Below, piece after piece: positions 34,848-44,186 of a DNA stretch of 64,000 nt. The notes under the pieces were generated by a model. That model worked only from the letters and a program-made list of their open reading frames with translations, was not told where the DNA came from and did no database searches. Source of the DNA: Calorimonas adulescens (GTDB lineage: Bacteria; Bacillota; Thermoanaerobacteria; Thermoanaerobacterales; UBA4877); the NCBI RefSeq assembly GCF_008274215.1, contig NZ_VTPS01000001.1, positions 186,001-250,000 of the forward strand. Direction: 5' to 3'. The position numbers and the translations under genes were made by a program. The number at the start of each line of letters is the position of its first letter. The stretch's first letter is position 1.

Positions 34848-35345
34848 TTAGGCTTGAGCCTGGTTGAACAGCTCAACAGGAGCTATATCACCAGAGCCCT
34901 TGGTGCCTATAAATCTTCCTTTGACTTCAATGGTGTCGACACTCGATGTAGTAGTAAACAATCCTGCATCAGCTCCGTTGATAATCAGATAGAGTTTTCC
35001 ACCATATGCAGGGGTATCTCCAGCTTTGATTCTTGCCCACGCTTTTCCATAACGGAGAATACCTACACTCTGGTTGGGCAGGATGTTTACGTCTCCTTCG
35101 ATAGTCTGCTGGTTGCTGAACCCAGTCATGACTATGCCCTCGAATACTGCTGCTGTATCTGTGCTTATCGGTTTTCTTACACCGACTCCAGCGGTATCCC
35201 CCTGCACGACTCCCATTCCATATTTAAGGGAGTCAGCAGCAGCTTCATTGTTGACACGGGTGTCAATGGAATATGGCGCAATGTCTAAAAGACCACCGGC
35301 CACACCTTTTGGAGTTGCAAACCCATAACTTGTTTGTGCGCTCAT
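34848..35345 (-). CDS. Capsid cement/decoration protein
   Basis: A 165-residue beta-rich protein that resembles the gp24-like structural cement family: NNEAAADSLKYGMGVVQGD, VFEGIVMTGFSNQQTIEGDVNILPNQSVGILRYGKAWARIKAG. Such proteins trimerise on the capsid surface and stabilise it. It lies between the scaffold/protease and the major capsid gene. Its start overlaps the upstream stop by one base. Confidence 0.78.
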   Translation of the reverse strand: MSAQTSYGFATPKGVAGGLLDIAPYSIDTRVNNEAAADSLKYGMGVVQGDTAGVGVRKPISTDTAAVFEGIVMTGFSNQQTIEGDVNILPNQSVGILRYGKAWARIKAGDTPAYGGKLYLIINGADAGLFTTTSSVDTIEVKGRFIGTKGSGDIAPVELFNQAQA

Positions 35346-36718
35346 TACCTATTACCTCCATTCTGTTTTCTTTCAATCATCCTGGCTCTTGCCTTCTCTG
35401 CGGCAGACATTCCGATTTCATTTCTATTCGGTCTTGCGCTATCAGCATTGAACATCTGAGAACGCTGATAATTGGTATCCTTTCTGGCATTGAGGGTTTC
35501 CTTTGCCAGGTCAAAGGCTGCGTTGATATATGCCTTTCCTTTTCCGTCGAGCCTCATTTGAGGATTAACCGCTTTGATGATGGCCTTCTTTGCATCAATG
35601 ATTGGCATGTTCTCTATTCCATCGATGTTCAAGCGGTCTCCGATACGGACAAGTTCCAGTCTTGTTCTGAACAGTGCATCAGCGGCATCCATATTGAGAG
35701 AGCAGGATTGGTCTTCGGAGCTGTCCTTCTTTCCTTCTTCCGCATCCTCATCTTTGTTGCAGTCTGCTGCCTGTGCAGCCTCTCCAAAGTCTTTTTCGGC
35801 CTTGAGAGCCTCGATGATTTCAAGCAGTGTTTCGATGTCCTCATCCTGCTGGGCAATAATACCCATTGCCGCTTCCGGAGTAGCAGGGTCTCCTTCCTGG
35901 TCTCTCCTGTCACGTCTGTCCTTAACCATCTGAATGGTTTCATCTGTGGACATGGTTTTCTCGGCAGATGTTGCCGGAGCTGCGGCAGGTTCTGCATCGC
36001 TGTCTTTTGCAGGTGTTGCTTGGGATGCAGTCCCTTCATTACCTGCTTTAGCAGCATTTCTCGCTGCCCTTCTGGCCTTGAAAGCTTCAACTGCGGCAGC
36101 GAAATCTTCTGGAGTCATAGAGCCTCCGTCCTTTCTTTTTGTTTTTGTACTCATGGATTTACCTCCTTTAAGAATTGATTTAGTTTCTTGCCCGTCAATA
36201 TTCAGGCGAGCTTTCTCTCCTGCTCGGGCATTTGCTACAAGTGCAAGATGGTTGATTTCGATGTCTTTTTGGATGGCATCATAAGGTTGACCGTTCCAGA
36301 CACCAGGCGTTTCATCAAGAGTCAGGTTGTATCCGAGAGATAGTTCTCTAAGCCCACTCTCTTTCATCCTGTCTGTATCGTGAATGACTATTTTCACTCT
36401 TACGTTGTCTCCGTCCTGGTATCCCTTGGATAGCATTGTGCCGATGATTTCCTTATCAACATTGTTTTTATCTACGACACCTGCGTCGTGAGTTATGATG
36501 ATAGGCTTGCCCTCGTAACTATCCAGGCTTTTCTGAGCAAATACATGCTCCGGTAATCTTAGCTCCCTTCTGATTGTTCCATCCGGATTTGTGTACTCAA
36601 ATATCCCACACGATGTAACAATCGGGTGGTCAATGAGATACCCTTCTTCTGTGAAATACGTTTCGTCAAGCTTGATGCTGTCGAGTCTAAGTACCCTTCT
36701 TAATTGGGGGACTTTCAC
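35345..36718 (-). CDS. Prohead protease/scaffold (DUF2213-type)
   Basis: A 457-residue protein, GTG start. Residues 1-185 are a DUF2213 domain (FTEEGYLIDHPIVTSCGIFEY, GKPIIITHDAGVV, LRELSLGYNLTLDETPG), thought to be a prohead protease. The middle (about 190-360) is a charged, Ala/Glu-rich coiled-coil scaffold, and the end (about 360-457) is helical and basic. The fused protease-scaffold layout is common in DUF2184-capsid phages: the scaffold would be cut out during capsid maturation. Confidence 0.82.
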   Translation of the reverse strand: MKVPQLRRVLRLDSIKLDETYFTEEGYLIDHPIVTSCGIFEYTNPDGTIRRELRLPEHVFAQKSLDSYEGKPIIITHDAGVVDKNNVDKEIIGTMLSKGYQDGDNVRVKIVIHDTDRMKESGLRELSLGYNLTLDETPGVWNGQPYDAIQKDIEINHLALVANARAGEKARLNIDGQETKSILKGGKSMSTKTKRKDGGSMTPEDFAAAVEAFKARRAARNAAKAGNEGTASQATPAKDSDAEPAAAPATSAEKTMSTDETIQMVKDRRDRRDQEGDPATPEAAMGIIAQQDEDIETLLEIIEALKAEKDFGEAAQAADCNKDEDAEEGKKDSSEDQSCSLNMDAADALFRTRLELVRIGDRLNIDGIENMPIIDAKKAIIKAVNPQMRLDGKGKAYINAAFDLAKETLNARKDTNYQRSQMFNADSARPNRNEIGMSAAEKARARMIERKQNGGNR

Positions 36719-36942
36719 TATTCCTCACCCCCAGTTTCCTCTTCGCCTGTGCTTAATGCTTCTGTGAGTTCGAGCGTTAGTTTCTGGATATGCTCAAGCT
36801 CATCAAGCCTCAGTTCGTCAAACAGAGCAGCGGCACCGCCTTCGATTGCTTTTGTCGCTTCAATGTCTTCGGTATATTTGATGATTGCCTCTGCCTCTGC
36901 TATCAACTGTCTGCACAAGGCTGCTATCGCTATTGCCGACAT
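36718..36942 (-). CDS. Small acidic helical phage protein (74 aa)
   Basis: A 74-residue, all-helical, acidic protein (MSAIAIAALCRQLIAEAEAI) ending in a Glu-rich tail. It overlaps the scaffold gene start by one base and follows the Mu F-like head gene. It may be a scaffold or head-assembly cofactor; the sequence itself gives no known motif. Confidence 0.55.
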   Translation of the reverse strand: MSAIAIAALCRQLIAEAEAIIKYTEDIEATKAIEGGAAALFDELRLDELEHIQKLTLELTEALSTGEEETGGEE

Positions 36943-37005
36943 GTCTCAATCTCCTTTCTTCCAAGATTCTCGTTTTGCAAGTCATTTCTTCACACACAGC
37001 ACCTC

Positions 37006-37902
37006 CTATCCTTTTGCAATCGGAACATTGATTGTATCTATATCAAAGACCGGCAGCGCAACACATCTGCACTGATAATCTTCGCCTGGATGTGCTCTTC
37101 TGCCGGTCTTGGTATCAACCACCGGAGGGTCATCCCACCGAAACCTTTTGCCATTCAGCTCCCTATGCCGTTCTCTCACTCGGCTGTCACCGGAAGTGCT
37201 CCATGTATACTCATTTACTCCTGCATCGGTCTGCTGTGCTTTTGCCAACTGCCCGTGAAGCTTGGCCGTCTGGTCACGAGCTATAAGCCTTGCATGACGT
37301 TTTTCTATTCCGTAGGTACGTTGTATCTCCTTAACTATAGAATTCGTTGTCTTTCCGGCTTTAAATCCTTCCTGGACGATTTCTTTCATTCTGCCAAGGG
37401 AGTCTTTCGGTATCGTCTTGATGAGATTGACGTTATCCTCAACCCATACATTGAGAGCTTCACGGTAAAACTCGCCCATATAGTAGTCATCCATGATGTC
37501 AATTCCGAGAGTTTGTTTGACCACCTTTTTCCATTCTTTGATTGTCAGTTTCCTCGTAAGATGAGCAAGGGCTTCGAGCTTCCTGCGCAATCCGAAGGAT
37601 TCGGTCTTTTGCTCAAGCTGTTTATGCATAGCATCGAACGCATCTTTTACAACGAGTCCCAGGTCCCTGATGTCGTCTTTGCGTACATTGCCTTTTTCCT
37701 GCATCAACGCATCTTTAATCATAGGCAGATATTCCTTGAGGACATCTTTCACAAGCTTCATATAAGCGTCTGTGACCCTCTGGTACTCTCTTTCTATGCT
37801 TTCGGGATAATAAGTATGGACTTTGCTTTTAAGCTTCTGGTTGCCTCGAAATTTTGGCTTTACTGCTGCCTGAACCGCCTGCTTCATTGCTATGTCATTC
37901 AT
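37006..37902 (-). CDS. Mu F-like/SPP1 gp7-type minor head protein
   Basis: A 298-residue protein. N-terminal half is helical and basic; the C-terminal half has the conserved family pattern: ARLIARDQTAKLHGQLAKAQQ, YTWSTSGDSRVRERHRELNGKRF and PGEDYQCRCVALPVF. Proteins of this family bind the portal and DNA and are ejected with the genome. It follows the portal region, separated by the CPCC-like gene and a strong terminator. Confidence 0.88.
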   Translation of the reverse strand: MNDIAMKQAVQAAVKPKFRGNQKLKSKVHTYYPESIEREYQRVTDAYMKLVKDVLKEYLPMIKDALMQEKGNVRKDDIRDLGLVVKDAFDAMHKQLEQKTESFGLRRKLEALAHLTRKLTIKEWKKVVKQTLGIDIMDDYYMGEFYREALNVWVEDNVNLIKTIPKDSLGRMKEIVQEGFKAGKTTNSIVKEIQRTYGIEKRHARLIARDQTAKLHGQLAKAQQTDAGVNEYTWSTSGDSRVRERHRELNGKRFRWDDPPVVDTKTGRRAHPGEDYQCRCVALPVFDIDTINVPIAKG

Positions 37903-37925
37903 TTTGTTACACCTTCCCCAACAAG

Positions 37926-37955
37926 AAAAGTGACCGTTAGTTAACGGTCACTTTT
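37926..37955. terminator. Bidirectional rho-independent terminator
   Basis: Perfect 14-base arms AAAAGTGACCGTTA and TAACGGTCACTTTT around GT. A/T runs on both sides make it work in either direction. It separates the CPCC-like gene from the Mu F-like gene inside the late operon, which is an odd place for a strong terminator. Confidence 0.8.
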
Positions 37956-37972
37956 CTATCAGATAAATCTTT

Positions 37973-38374
37973 TTAATCAGCTTCTTCGTCGTCTTCGTCC
38001 CAACAATCCTCTTTAGAAAGGAACAAGTCTTTATCTGGTTTGGTTAATTTGAACTCGCTCATGTTGTATTGTCCGTTTAATTCAGGATGTTTCCTAATCC
38101 ATACATCATAAATAGCTTTGGGTGCCTTAAATCTATTGTAGGCACTGGACCCTATGCTTTCAGCAAATTGCTTGAGTATGTGCAGAAACCTGTAATAGTT
38201 TAACGATGTGTACGGTCTGTTTAAAATATCTTCATTAGGGTATCGGAAATAATGGTCATTCTGTACCCATCCGCACAATTCGCACACTTCGTGCCCCTGT
38301 TCGGTTTGTTGTAGAAACATTTTCTGCGCGCCGCATAAATCGCAACATGTCCTCATGATTTTCGAATTACTCAT
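37973..38374 (-). CDS. CPCC-like zinc-ribbon protein downstream of the portal-ART fusion
   Basis: A 133-residue protein. The N-terminus has two knuckles, CCDLCGAQ and CELCGWVQND, reminiscent of CPCC-type domains seen in many toxin-immunity neighbourhoods. The rest is helical with an acidic end (EDCWDEDDEEAD). Its stop is followed by a terminator and its start overlaps the end of the portal-Nudix-ART gene, so the two are made together. It may be an immunity or assembly partner of the ART domain; this is inference. Start at ATG 38,374 (GGAG ten bases upstream). Confidence 0.6.
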   Translation of the reverse strand: MSNSKIMRTCCDLCGAQKMFLQQTEQGHEVCELCGWVQNDHYFRYPNEDILNRPYTSLNYYRFLHILKQFAESIGSSAYNRFKAPKAIYDVWIRKHPELNGQYNMSEFKLTKPDKDLFLSKEDCWDEDDEEAD

Positions 38375-41300
38375 ACCCAATCAACTCCATTTCAACATAT
38401 ACTCCAAAATCATCACCAACACCATGTTTTTTAGGAAATGTTGCCGTGCTAAATGTAATTCCTTTGTTTATTTCTCTCCACGTTGTTCCTCCTATCCCAG
38501 GTGAGCCTTCTTTTCTCCAGTCTGATTTAGGGTCAATATCTCTTCCTGTTTGCCACCTTGGAAGTTCTATTGGTTTAGTGTTTGGTATGATATCAACCTT
38601 TGTTATTTTCATTTTAGCGTTTGGAGGAATTACGATTTCGCCCTCTGAGATGTTGGTTGTCATATAAACAGGTATATCTTTTGGCACTTTTATTTTTACT
38701 GCAACATCCCTATTCTCAAAAAAACTATGAACACCAGGTGCTGTTGATTGTAGTGCATTATTGACTATGGTCTTTCCTTGTAATGATAATGCTGCCTTCT
38801 TTGAACTTTCGCTTAAAATATTGATATTGGCTCCGGTGTAAGGATTTACTGCGTATTCTTCTTCTGAGCCAATTAAAGATGATATATAACCCTTACCAAC
38901 CATCCTATATAGGTCAGTATCTTTCCCTAATGGCTTCGCTAATGTTGATATTTGATTCACCACTGCCTTCTCTTCATTTGTAAGCTCAATTCCCTGCCTA
39001 ATTTTAGCATTTATAGCTTGAGCGTTTACGCTAATAGAGGTGGCAGCGTCAGCAGTAAATGCAGCATCAATCATTCTTTCCTGTTCGCTATATTCTTTAG
39101 TGGCTTCCTTTGCTTTTTGGACAAATTCGCTCGTGGTCATTTGATTTGGCCCAAACTTTTCTTTGGCAATCTCATCAGTATTTTTGTCCTCAACATATTC
39201 TTTCATCATTTTATCATATAACTCTTGCTGTTTATACTTTTTCTTCAAAGCTTTTTTGTCCTTGTCTGTTATTTCTGGCTTGTCAACATCATACATTTTC
39301 CTTGGTGTCTTCGATGCCGTGTTGTTTGTATTTTGAGACTGTTTAGGTTTATGTTCTTTCCCTACCAGGTTGGGAGGCCCTCCTTTAATAGTCCCCTCCT
39401 CTCCTATAAGAACATGAGTTCCTTTCATGGTTATCCATTTCTCCTCTTCATCAAAAGCCATCTTGCTTTTTCTCATTTCCTTTAACAGCATTTCCAACGA
39501 CCCTATGAACGGTGGGAACAAATGAAATTCAGGCAACTCATCAAGTTTGCAGAACCTTGCATCCTCCATTTCCTTACCGTCACATTTCGGGATTCCGTCA
39601 TAGTCCGTACATAAGAAAATGAACGGCACTCCGTATCTTTCCGGTAAACCGTTCATCACTCCGACAGGTATCATTTCATTTGCTTTTATCCCAAACTCTT
39701 CGCTCAGCTCCCTCCTTGCTGCCTGTTCCGGCGTTTCGCCATCTTCAATGCCACCCCCCGGACCACACCATCCGGTTCCGTCCCTTCTTCTGCCAATGAG
39801 TATCTCGCCATCTTTCACTACCAGGGTTGCAGCAGAAGTACACGCCGATTCATCCATATTGGGCTGTTCCACATTTTCCACAAACATATCTGTCGGGACA
39901 TAAAGTGGCCCTTTTTCTCCTTCGGCTCCAAACTGTTCTTGAACATTACCCGCCAATCCCCAGTCTTCATCTTCAATGTCTTGTTCGTCAAGCAAGTCTT
40001 CAACGTTAAATTCTTCAGTCTTAGCAAGTCCTGCCCTTACCTCTGATGGGTCAAGTGCTCCCATGTCAACGTATAGTTGTGCTGTTTGGGCTTTGGTGTA
40101 ACTGGTCTGAGCTTTTGTGCTTTCTACTGTAGCCTGCTCAGAGTCGCTCATGCTCCATAATGGCGAGAACTTTAGCTTGTAGTCAGGTATTTCAGGTATT
40201 TTGCCGCCTGCAAGTCCAGCTTTGAGAATAACATCAATCAATGTCTTTAGGTTACCCCTGAGCATTAGCTTCTGTATCCTCTCGACGTAGTTGTAGTAGT
40301 TTTCCAGGTCACTCTCGCCTGTGCTGTTCTGTCCAGCAGGGGAACGTCCGAACAAGATTGTCTGTGGTATGCTGGTAAGTGCCGAAAGCATGTTGCAGGT
40401 TGAGTCTATTACATCTTTTACTCCTGAAAGTTGGAACGTCTGAAAGCTGTAGTCTTCTCCCTCAGCGTCAATCGATATGCTGTTAAGAATGCCACGTGCC
40501 ATGTCGATTACCTGCAAACGCTTAAGAACCTGGTCTTCTCCGTCGCTTGTGGCAAGGAGTTGAGCCAGGTTCTTCATCTTGTAGATTGCCTGTACTGAAC
40601 GTTCAAGCAGTTTTACTGCATCTCCATGGGCTGTTATTGTCTCCCTCAGTGCTCTCTTGATTCTTATATATTCCGGTATTCCCCAGAACCGATAATACGA
40701 CTGAGTGATGTATTCTGGCAGAATGCCGTTCCGGAATATCAAGCACCTGCTTTCGTGGACTGTAAACGTGCCGTATGCACTAAAAACATGGTAATACTCC
40801 GGCATTCCGAATTTTGATGTCGTCCTTCGTGCTGGGTCCTTCGGGTCGTAATTGTAGATGTTGGTATAGTCCGGTTGTACTACAGCCCTTTCGTACACTC
40901 TCAGCTCATCAATGCTACGAATGTTTTTCCATTCTAATGGCTGCTCCAACCCCCTTCCATCATCAATGAGCATGACTATGAGGCTTCCCCCGTAAAGCCG
41001 AGCCCACTTGATAGCTGTAGCTGCTTTTTCCTCCCAATCCAGCTCGTCAAGACTATCTGTGATAAAACTTTCTATTTCCGGATTGTTGATGCCAAGCTCA
41101 AACCCGTGCTTCACAGCCTCTTCTGCGGGCGTGTCAATAATTTTAGCGAAAAGTCCTTCGCCTTCATAGTGCCTGGCAAGGTCCATATCCGGTACTGTCG
41201 GCTCTCCCTCAAAAAAGTATGCCGTCGTATTGTCCTGCGCAGTACCGTACTTGTTAAGTAGATTGACATATCCATCTCTTCGGTATGCGCTGTCCGCTCT

Positions 41301-41381
41301 GTCAACCTTACCGGCAATTATTTGCCTCCCTCTTTCCAATCTTTGCATCTGCGCTATTTTACGAGCATTATAATCGTTCAC
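38367..41381 (-). CDS. Portal protein fused to Nudix hydrolase and ADP-ribosyltransferase domains
   Basis: A 1004-residue protein, GTG start after GCGAGGTGAG. Residues 1 to about 480 are a DUF1073-type portal (ARLYGGSLIVMLIDDGR, FGRSPAGQNSTGESDLENYYNYVE). Residues about 512-635 are a Nudix domain with an intact box (GGIEDGE-x7-RELSEEFG at 543-564). A linker motif WITMKGTHVLIGEEG follows (649-663). Residues about 770-1004 resemble ADP-ribosyltransferase toxins: R in LYRMV (826), hydrophobic VKIKVP..IPVYMTT and the ExE-like EGE (913-915). Its place between terminase and head genes fits a portal. The enzymes may enter the host with DNA or act during assembly. Database names for the first domain can mention anti-CBASS Acb1; I see only the portal pattern. 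Confidence 0.88.
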   Translation of the reverse strand: MNDYNARKIAQMQRLERGRQIIAGKVDRADSAYRRDGYVNLLNKYGTAQDNTTAYFFEGEPTVPDMDLARHYEGEGLFAKIIDTPAEEAVKHGFELGINNPEIESFITDSLDELDWEEKAATAIKWARLYGGSLIVMLIDDGRGLEQPLEWKNIRSIDELRVYERAVVQPDYTNIYNYDPKDPARRTTSKFGMPEYYHVFSAYGTFTVHESRCLIFRNGILPEYITQSYYRFWGIPEYIRIKRALRETITAHGDAVKLLERSVQAIYKMKNLAQLLATSDGEDQVLKRLQVIDMARGILNSISIDAEGEDYSFQTFQLSGVKDVIDSTCNMLSALTSIPQTILFGRSPAGQNSTGESDLENYYNYVERIQKLMLRGNLKTLIDVILKAGLAGGKIPEIPDYKLKFSPLWSMSDSEQATVESTKAQTSYTKAQTAQLYVDMGALDPSEVRAGLAKTEEFNVEDLLDEQDIEDEDWGLAGNVQEQFGAEGEKGPLYVPTDMFVENVEQPNMDESACTSAATLVVKDGEILIGRRRDGTGWCGPGGGIEDGETPEQAARRELSEEFGIKANEMIPVGVMNGLPERYGVPFIFLCTDYDGIPKCDGKEMEDARFCKLDELPEFHLFPPFIGSLEMLLKEMRKSKMAFDEEEKWITMKGTHVLIGEEGTIKGGPPNLVGKEHKPKQSQNTNNTASKTPRKMYDVDKPEITDKDKKALKKKYKQQELYDKMMKEYVEDKNTDEIAKEKFGPNQMTTSEFVQKAKEATKEYSEQERMIDAAFTADAATSISVNAQAINAKIRQGIELTNEEKAVVNQISTLAKPLGKDTDLYRMVGKGYISSLIGSEEEYAVNPYTGANINILSESSKKAALSLQGKTIVNNALQSTAPGVHSFFENRDVAVKIKVPKDIPVYMTTNISEGEIVIPPNAKMKITKVDIIPNTKPIELPRWQTGRDIDPKSDWRKEGSPGIGGTTWREINKGITFSTATFPKKHGVGDDFGVYVEMELIGYE

Positions 41382-41395
41382 TTTCTCACCTCGCT

Positions 41396-42790
41396 TTAAG
41401 TAATTAGGCTGTTAAGGTTGAATACATTTTCAAGTTCAAGCTCTGCAAAAGCTGAGCTGCTGGCATCAACCATGTCTTTAAACTTACTGGCAGGAAAACT
41501 TTCAAGCTGGTTGAAATAGATTTCGTTCCAATCCCCAACAACCACGTCGAAATTTCCGGCTTGCCATTGAGCCGCCATCGGTTCCGCACGTACCTCTTTG
41601 TTTCCGGATTCCGGTATTGCAGTAACGTCGAATCCAGCGAGGAACTTGATGTAGCTTTGCGCCTGTTCTTTTCCTGCCTGTCCTGGGTCCTGCGGAAGTC
41701 TAATCCGAACCCTCTTGAAACGAACAAGGTCTGTTGTCGCCGTGTTCTTTATGGTAGTCCTAACATCTGATGCCGACATTCGTTCATTGATTACATCAGC
41801 TACTACATATCGTCCATTTTTTCGTTTCCCTATAAGAACTCCCGCTGTGAAGGCCGACTCCTTGCTCTCCTCATCAGTGGTCGCCGCAAGGTCCCATGCT
41901 CTAACCCATCTGACAACATCCTCCGGTATGGCTGGTATCATATTGACTTGCGTTCGCTTAAAGAACAATCCGGCAGCCGGTTTTATCTTCCAGTTGCCGT
42001 GGAGCATACGTTCTCTCTCGATGAGGGACTGGGCTTTAAGGTTAGCAAGGTACGACGGGTCTTTTTCCAACAGTATCTTGTTATCGTAGACTGTGCTGAC
42101 AATGAATGTGACCGACTTTGGCTCTCTGCGTTCTTCCGGTGTAACCAGATTGAAGCGTTCCCAGAGCTCTTCTTTTGTGTTTGCCCATGTGACTACCTCA
42201 TTTCTTCGGATGAACCAGCGAATGACACCTGAGCGTTCTGGAATAGGGTATCCGGTGTCTTGGTCTATCCACCATTCAATGAACTTAGCCACCCAACTAT
42301 CCGCATCTGGGTTACATGTCGCTCGGATATACGGTTTTACGCCGCACGTCGAACGGTTACGTATGAGCATATAGAAAAACTGGTGCTCAGTGAAGTGCGT
42401 GAGCTCATCAAATCCGATATAGCATATCTGGGCTCCCTGCCATTTTGGGAGGTCATCGTCGCTTTCAATGTGGGCAAATCCAACTTTCGCACCACCGTTG
42501 AAAATCCACGTCGGACGCGGGGACATCCTGAGTTCCGCTCCTCTGATTCCAGCGTAGATTTCACGGCTCTCGTCAAGTAAACCTCCTTCAATCGTTACCT
42601 GGATTGCATTTCTTCGGAAGATTACTGCGCCATACTTTGGGTTGTTTTTGTGTCTCAGTGGCTCAAGCAGTAACCCGTAGGTCTTTCCTCCTCCAGCAGC
42701 ACCTCCGTATATCACTATGTCAGCAGAGGACGATAAAAACGCCTCCTGCGGCCCCTCCTGCGGTTTCAGTATTCGGACGTTATTAGCCAT
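41396..42790 (-). CDS. terL: Terminase large subunit
   Basis: The 464-residue DNA-packaging motor. It has a Walker A motif (GGAAGGGKTYGLL near residue 36), a Walker B-like region (AQICYIGFDELTHF), the coupling motif region RATCNPDADSWV and a C-terminal nuclease domain with acidic residues (RAWDLAATTDE, VVADVINERMS). Start at ATG 42,790 overlaps the end of the small-subunit gene; an in-frame ATG at 42,805 is possible. Confidence 0.93.
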   Translation of the reverse strand: MANNVRILKPQEGPQEAFLSSSADIVIYGGAAGGGKTYGLLLEPLRHKNNPKYGAVIFRRNAIQVTIEGGLLDESREIYAGIRGAELRMSPRPTWIFNGGAKVGFAHIESDDDLPKWQGAQICYIGFDELTHFTEHQFFYMLIRNRSTCGVKPYIRATCNPDADSWVAKFIEWWIDQDTGYPIPERSGVIRWFIRRNEVVTWANTKEELWERFNLVTPEERREPKSVTFIVSTVYDNKILLEKDPSYLANLKAQSLIERERMLHGNWKIKPAAGLFFKRTQVNMIPAIPEDVVRWVRAWDLAATTDEESKESAFTAGVLIGKRKNGRYVVADVINERMSASDVRTTIKNTATTDLVRFKRVRIRLPQDPGQAGKEQAQSYIKFLAGFDVTAIPESGNKEVRAEPMAAQWQAGNFDVVVGDWNEIYFNQLESFPASKFKDMVDASSSAFAELELENVFNLNSLIT

Positions 42791-43268
42791 CACTATCACG
42801 CCCATTCGCAGGCATGTAGATTACCACATCCTCTCCATTGTCCGTGCTTATGTTCACATCCTGCTTCTGAGACCATTCTCCTCGTCTGCGATTATTGAGC
42901 CAGTACATAATTGCCATCGTGTCCGGAGGAACGTGCTTCTTGGTTGTTTTTCTCCTAACCGGTTTGATATTTCCGTTAGTGTCTATATCAACAACGTTCT
43001 CCGATTCTTCGACATCATATCCGAGTGCCCTTTCGTAAAGCTTCTTTTCAACTTTGGCATCTGCTGCATCCTTCCCTTCCTGCAACGCTTCGCCGAACGA
43101 TGTGAGAACTTCGTTTCCGTTAGCATCGGTTGTTTTGGACCATCTGAGAATTGTCCTGACCGATACCCCCATCGCCTCAGCTATTTCCTTGTTGTCACAT
43201 CCCTTCATGGCAAGTGACCATGCCCAGGCATCGTGATATTTCGGATTGTATTTCTTAGGTGCAGCCAT
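42783..43268 (-). CDS. Terminase small subunit
   Basis: A 161-residue protein with an N-terminal helix-turn-helix (KEIAEAMGVSVRTILRWSK), a central oligomerisation region (VEKKLYERALGYDVEE) and a C-terminal WLNNRRRGEWSQKQ helix, the usual build of phage small terminases that mark DNA for packaging. It overlaps the large-subunit gene. ATG with AGGTGAT upstream. Confidence 0.85.
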   Translation of the reverse strand: MAAPKKYNPKYHDAWAWSLAMKGCDNKEIAEAMGVSVRTILRWSKTTDANGNEVLTSFGEALQEGKDAADAKVEKKLYERALGYDVEESENVVDIDTNGNIKPVRRKTTKKHVPPDTMAIMYWLNNRRRGEWSQKQDVNISTDNGEDVVIYMPANGRDSDG

Positions 43269-43277
43269 CTATATCAC

Positions 43278-44186
43278 CTACCTTCCGGCAAGAAAATCAG
43301 CAGCCCAATACTCAATAGCCTGCCACTTGTTTTTCTGGCCGACAATCCCTTCCTCACACATCTTTTTGACAGCTTCCGAGATAACATCTGCTGCTTCTTT
43401 AGGAACAGCACTGCTGCCGAATATTGAAGTAAGCTGTACCCATTCCTGGCTTTCCTCGTATCCAATGTCCTCAAACATCTGCTCAGTGCATCGTATCATT
43501 GCATGAATAGCAGAACCGGTATTTTTGACATTGGCAAACTTCTGGTACTTGTTGATTGCTTCCATGAAAGGCTTATGTTCTTCGATAGGAGCAACCCCTA
43601 TAAAGTCCGGTTTTGTGCTTTCCAGTGCGGCAATAAGCTTTTCCAGATCTTTTAACTGGTGAGGCAAGAACGTAAATGTTATGTTCCTCCAGTCAAACTC
43701 AACCTTCGGAGACAAGAGCTTCTCAAGTTCCGCCATCGGTTGTTCGAGAATTTCTTTGCCGATGTAGCTTTCAAGCATGTCATCCACATCCTCAATAAGC
43801 TTCACTATCTCCTTGAGTGTTGACTGGTCATCGAATCCGGAAATGGCATTATGGGCAATCTGTTTTGCTGCTATTTGAGAACGGCTTAAGCCGCTGATAT
43901 CCAGTATGACTACAACTTCATCCATGCCAGCTTCACGTGCCGCACGTATTCTGTGATGTCCCGATATAATTTCAATCTTATCTCCGACCAAAACGCACAA
44001 AGGGAGGCTTTCAAGTTGCCCCCTCTTTTTTATATTGTCAACCAACTGCTTGAACATCTCCGGCTTCATTATTCTGGCGTTGATGTCCTGTTCCTTGATG
44101 TTGGCTATCTTTACTTTTGCTATAATAAGGCCGGAACCCAGGTCGGCTAACTTATCGACTTGGATTTTGCTCGTTGCTTCTTCCAT
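43278..44186 (-). CDS. ParB/sulfiredoxin-fold protein
   Basis: A 302-residue protein whose first 120 residues have the ParB N-terminal pattern: NARIMKPEMFKQLVDNIKKRGQLESLPLCVL and the ISGHHRIRAAREAG box. The rest is helical without a known domain. ParB-like proteins beside phage methyltransferases are frequent near terminases and have been linked to DNA modification, but the reaction is unknown. It overlaps the end of the methyltransferase gene by about 40 bases. Start at ATG 44,186, seven bases after GGAGGG. Confidence 0.8.
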   Translation of the reverse strand: MEEATSKIQVDKLADLGSGLIIAKVKIANIKEQDINARIMKPEMFKQLVDNIKKRGQLESLPLCVLVGDKIEIISGHHRIRAAREAGMDEVVVILDISGLSRSQIAAKQIAHNAISGFDDQSTLKEIVKLIEDVDDMLESYIGKEILEQPMAELEKLLSPKVEFDWRNITFTFLPHQLKDLEKLIAALESTKPDFIGVAPIEEHKPFMEAINKYQKFANVKNTGSAIHAMIRCTEQMFEDIGYEESQEWVQLTSIFGSSAVPKEAADVISEAVKKMCEEGIVGQKNKWQAIEYWAADFLAGR

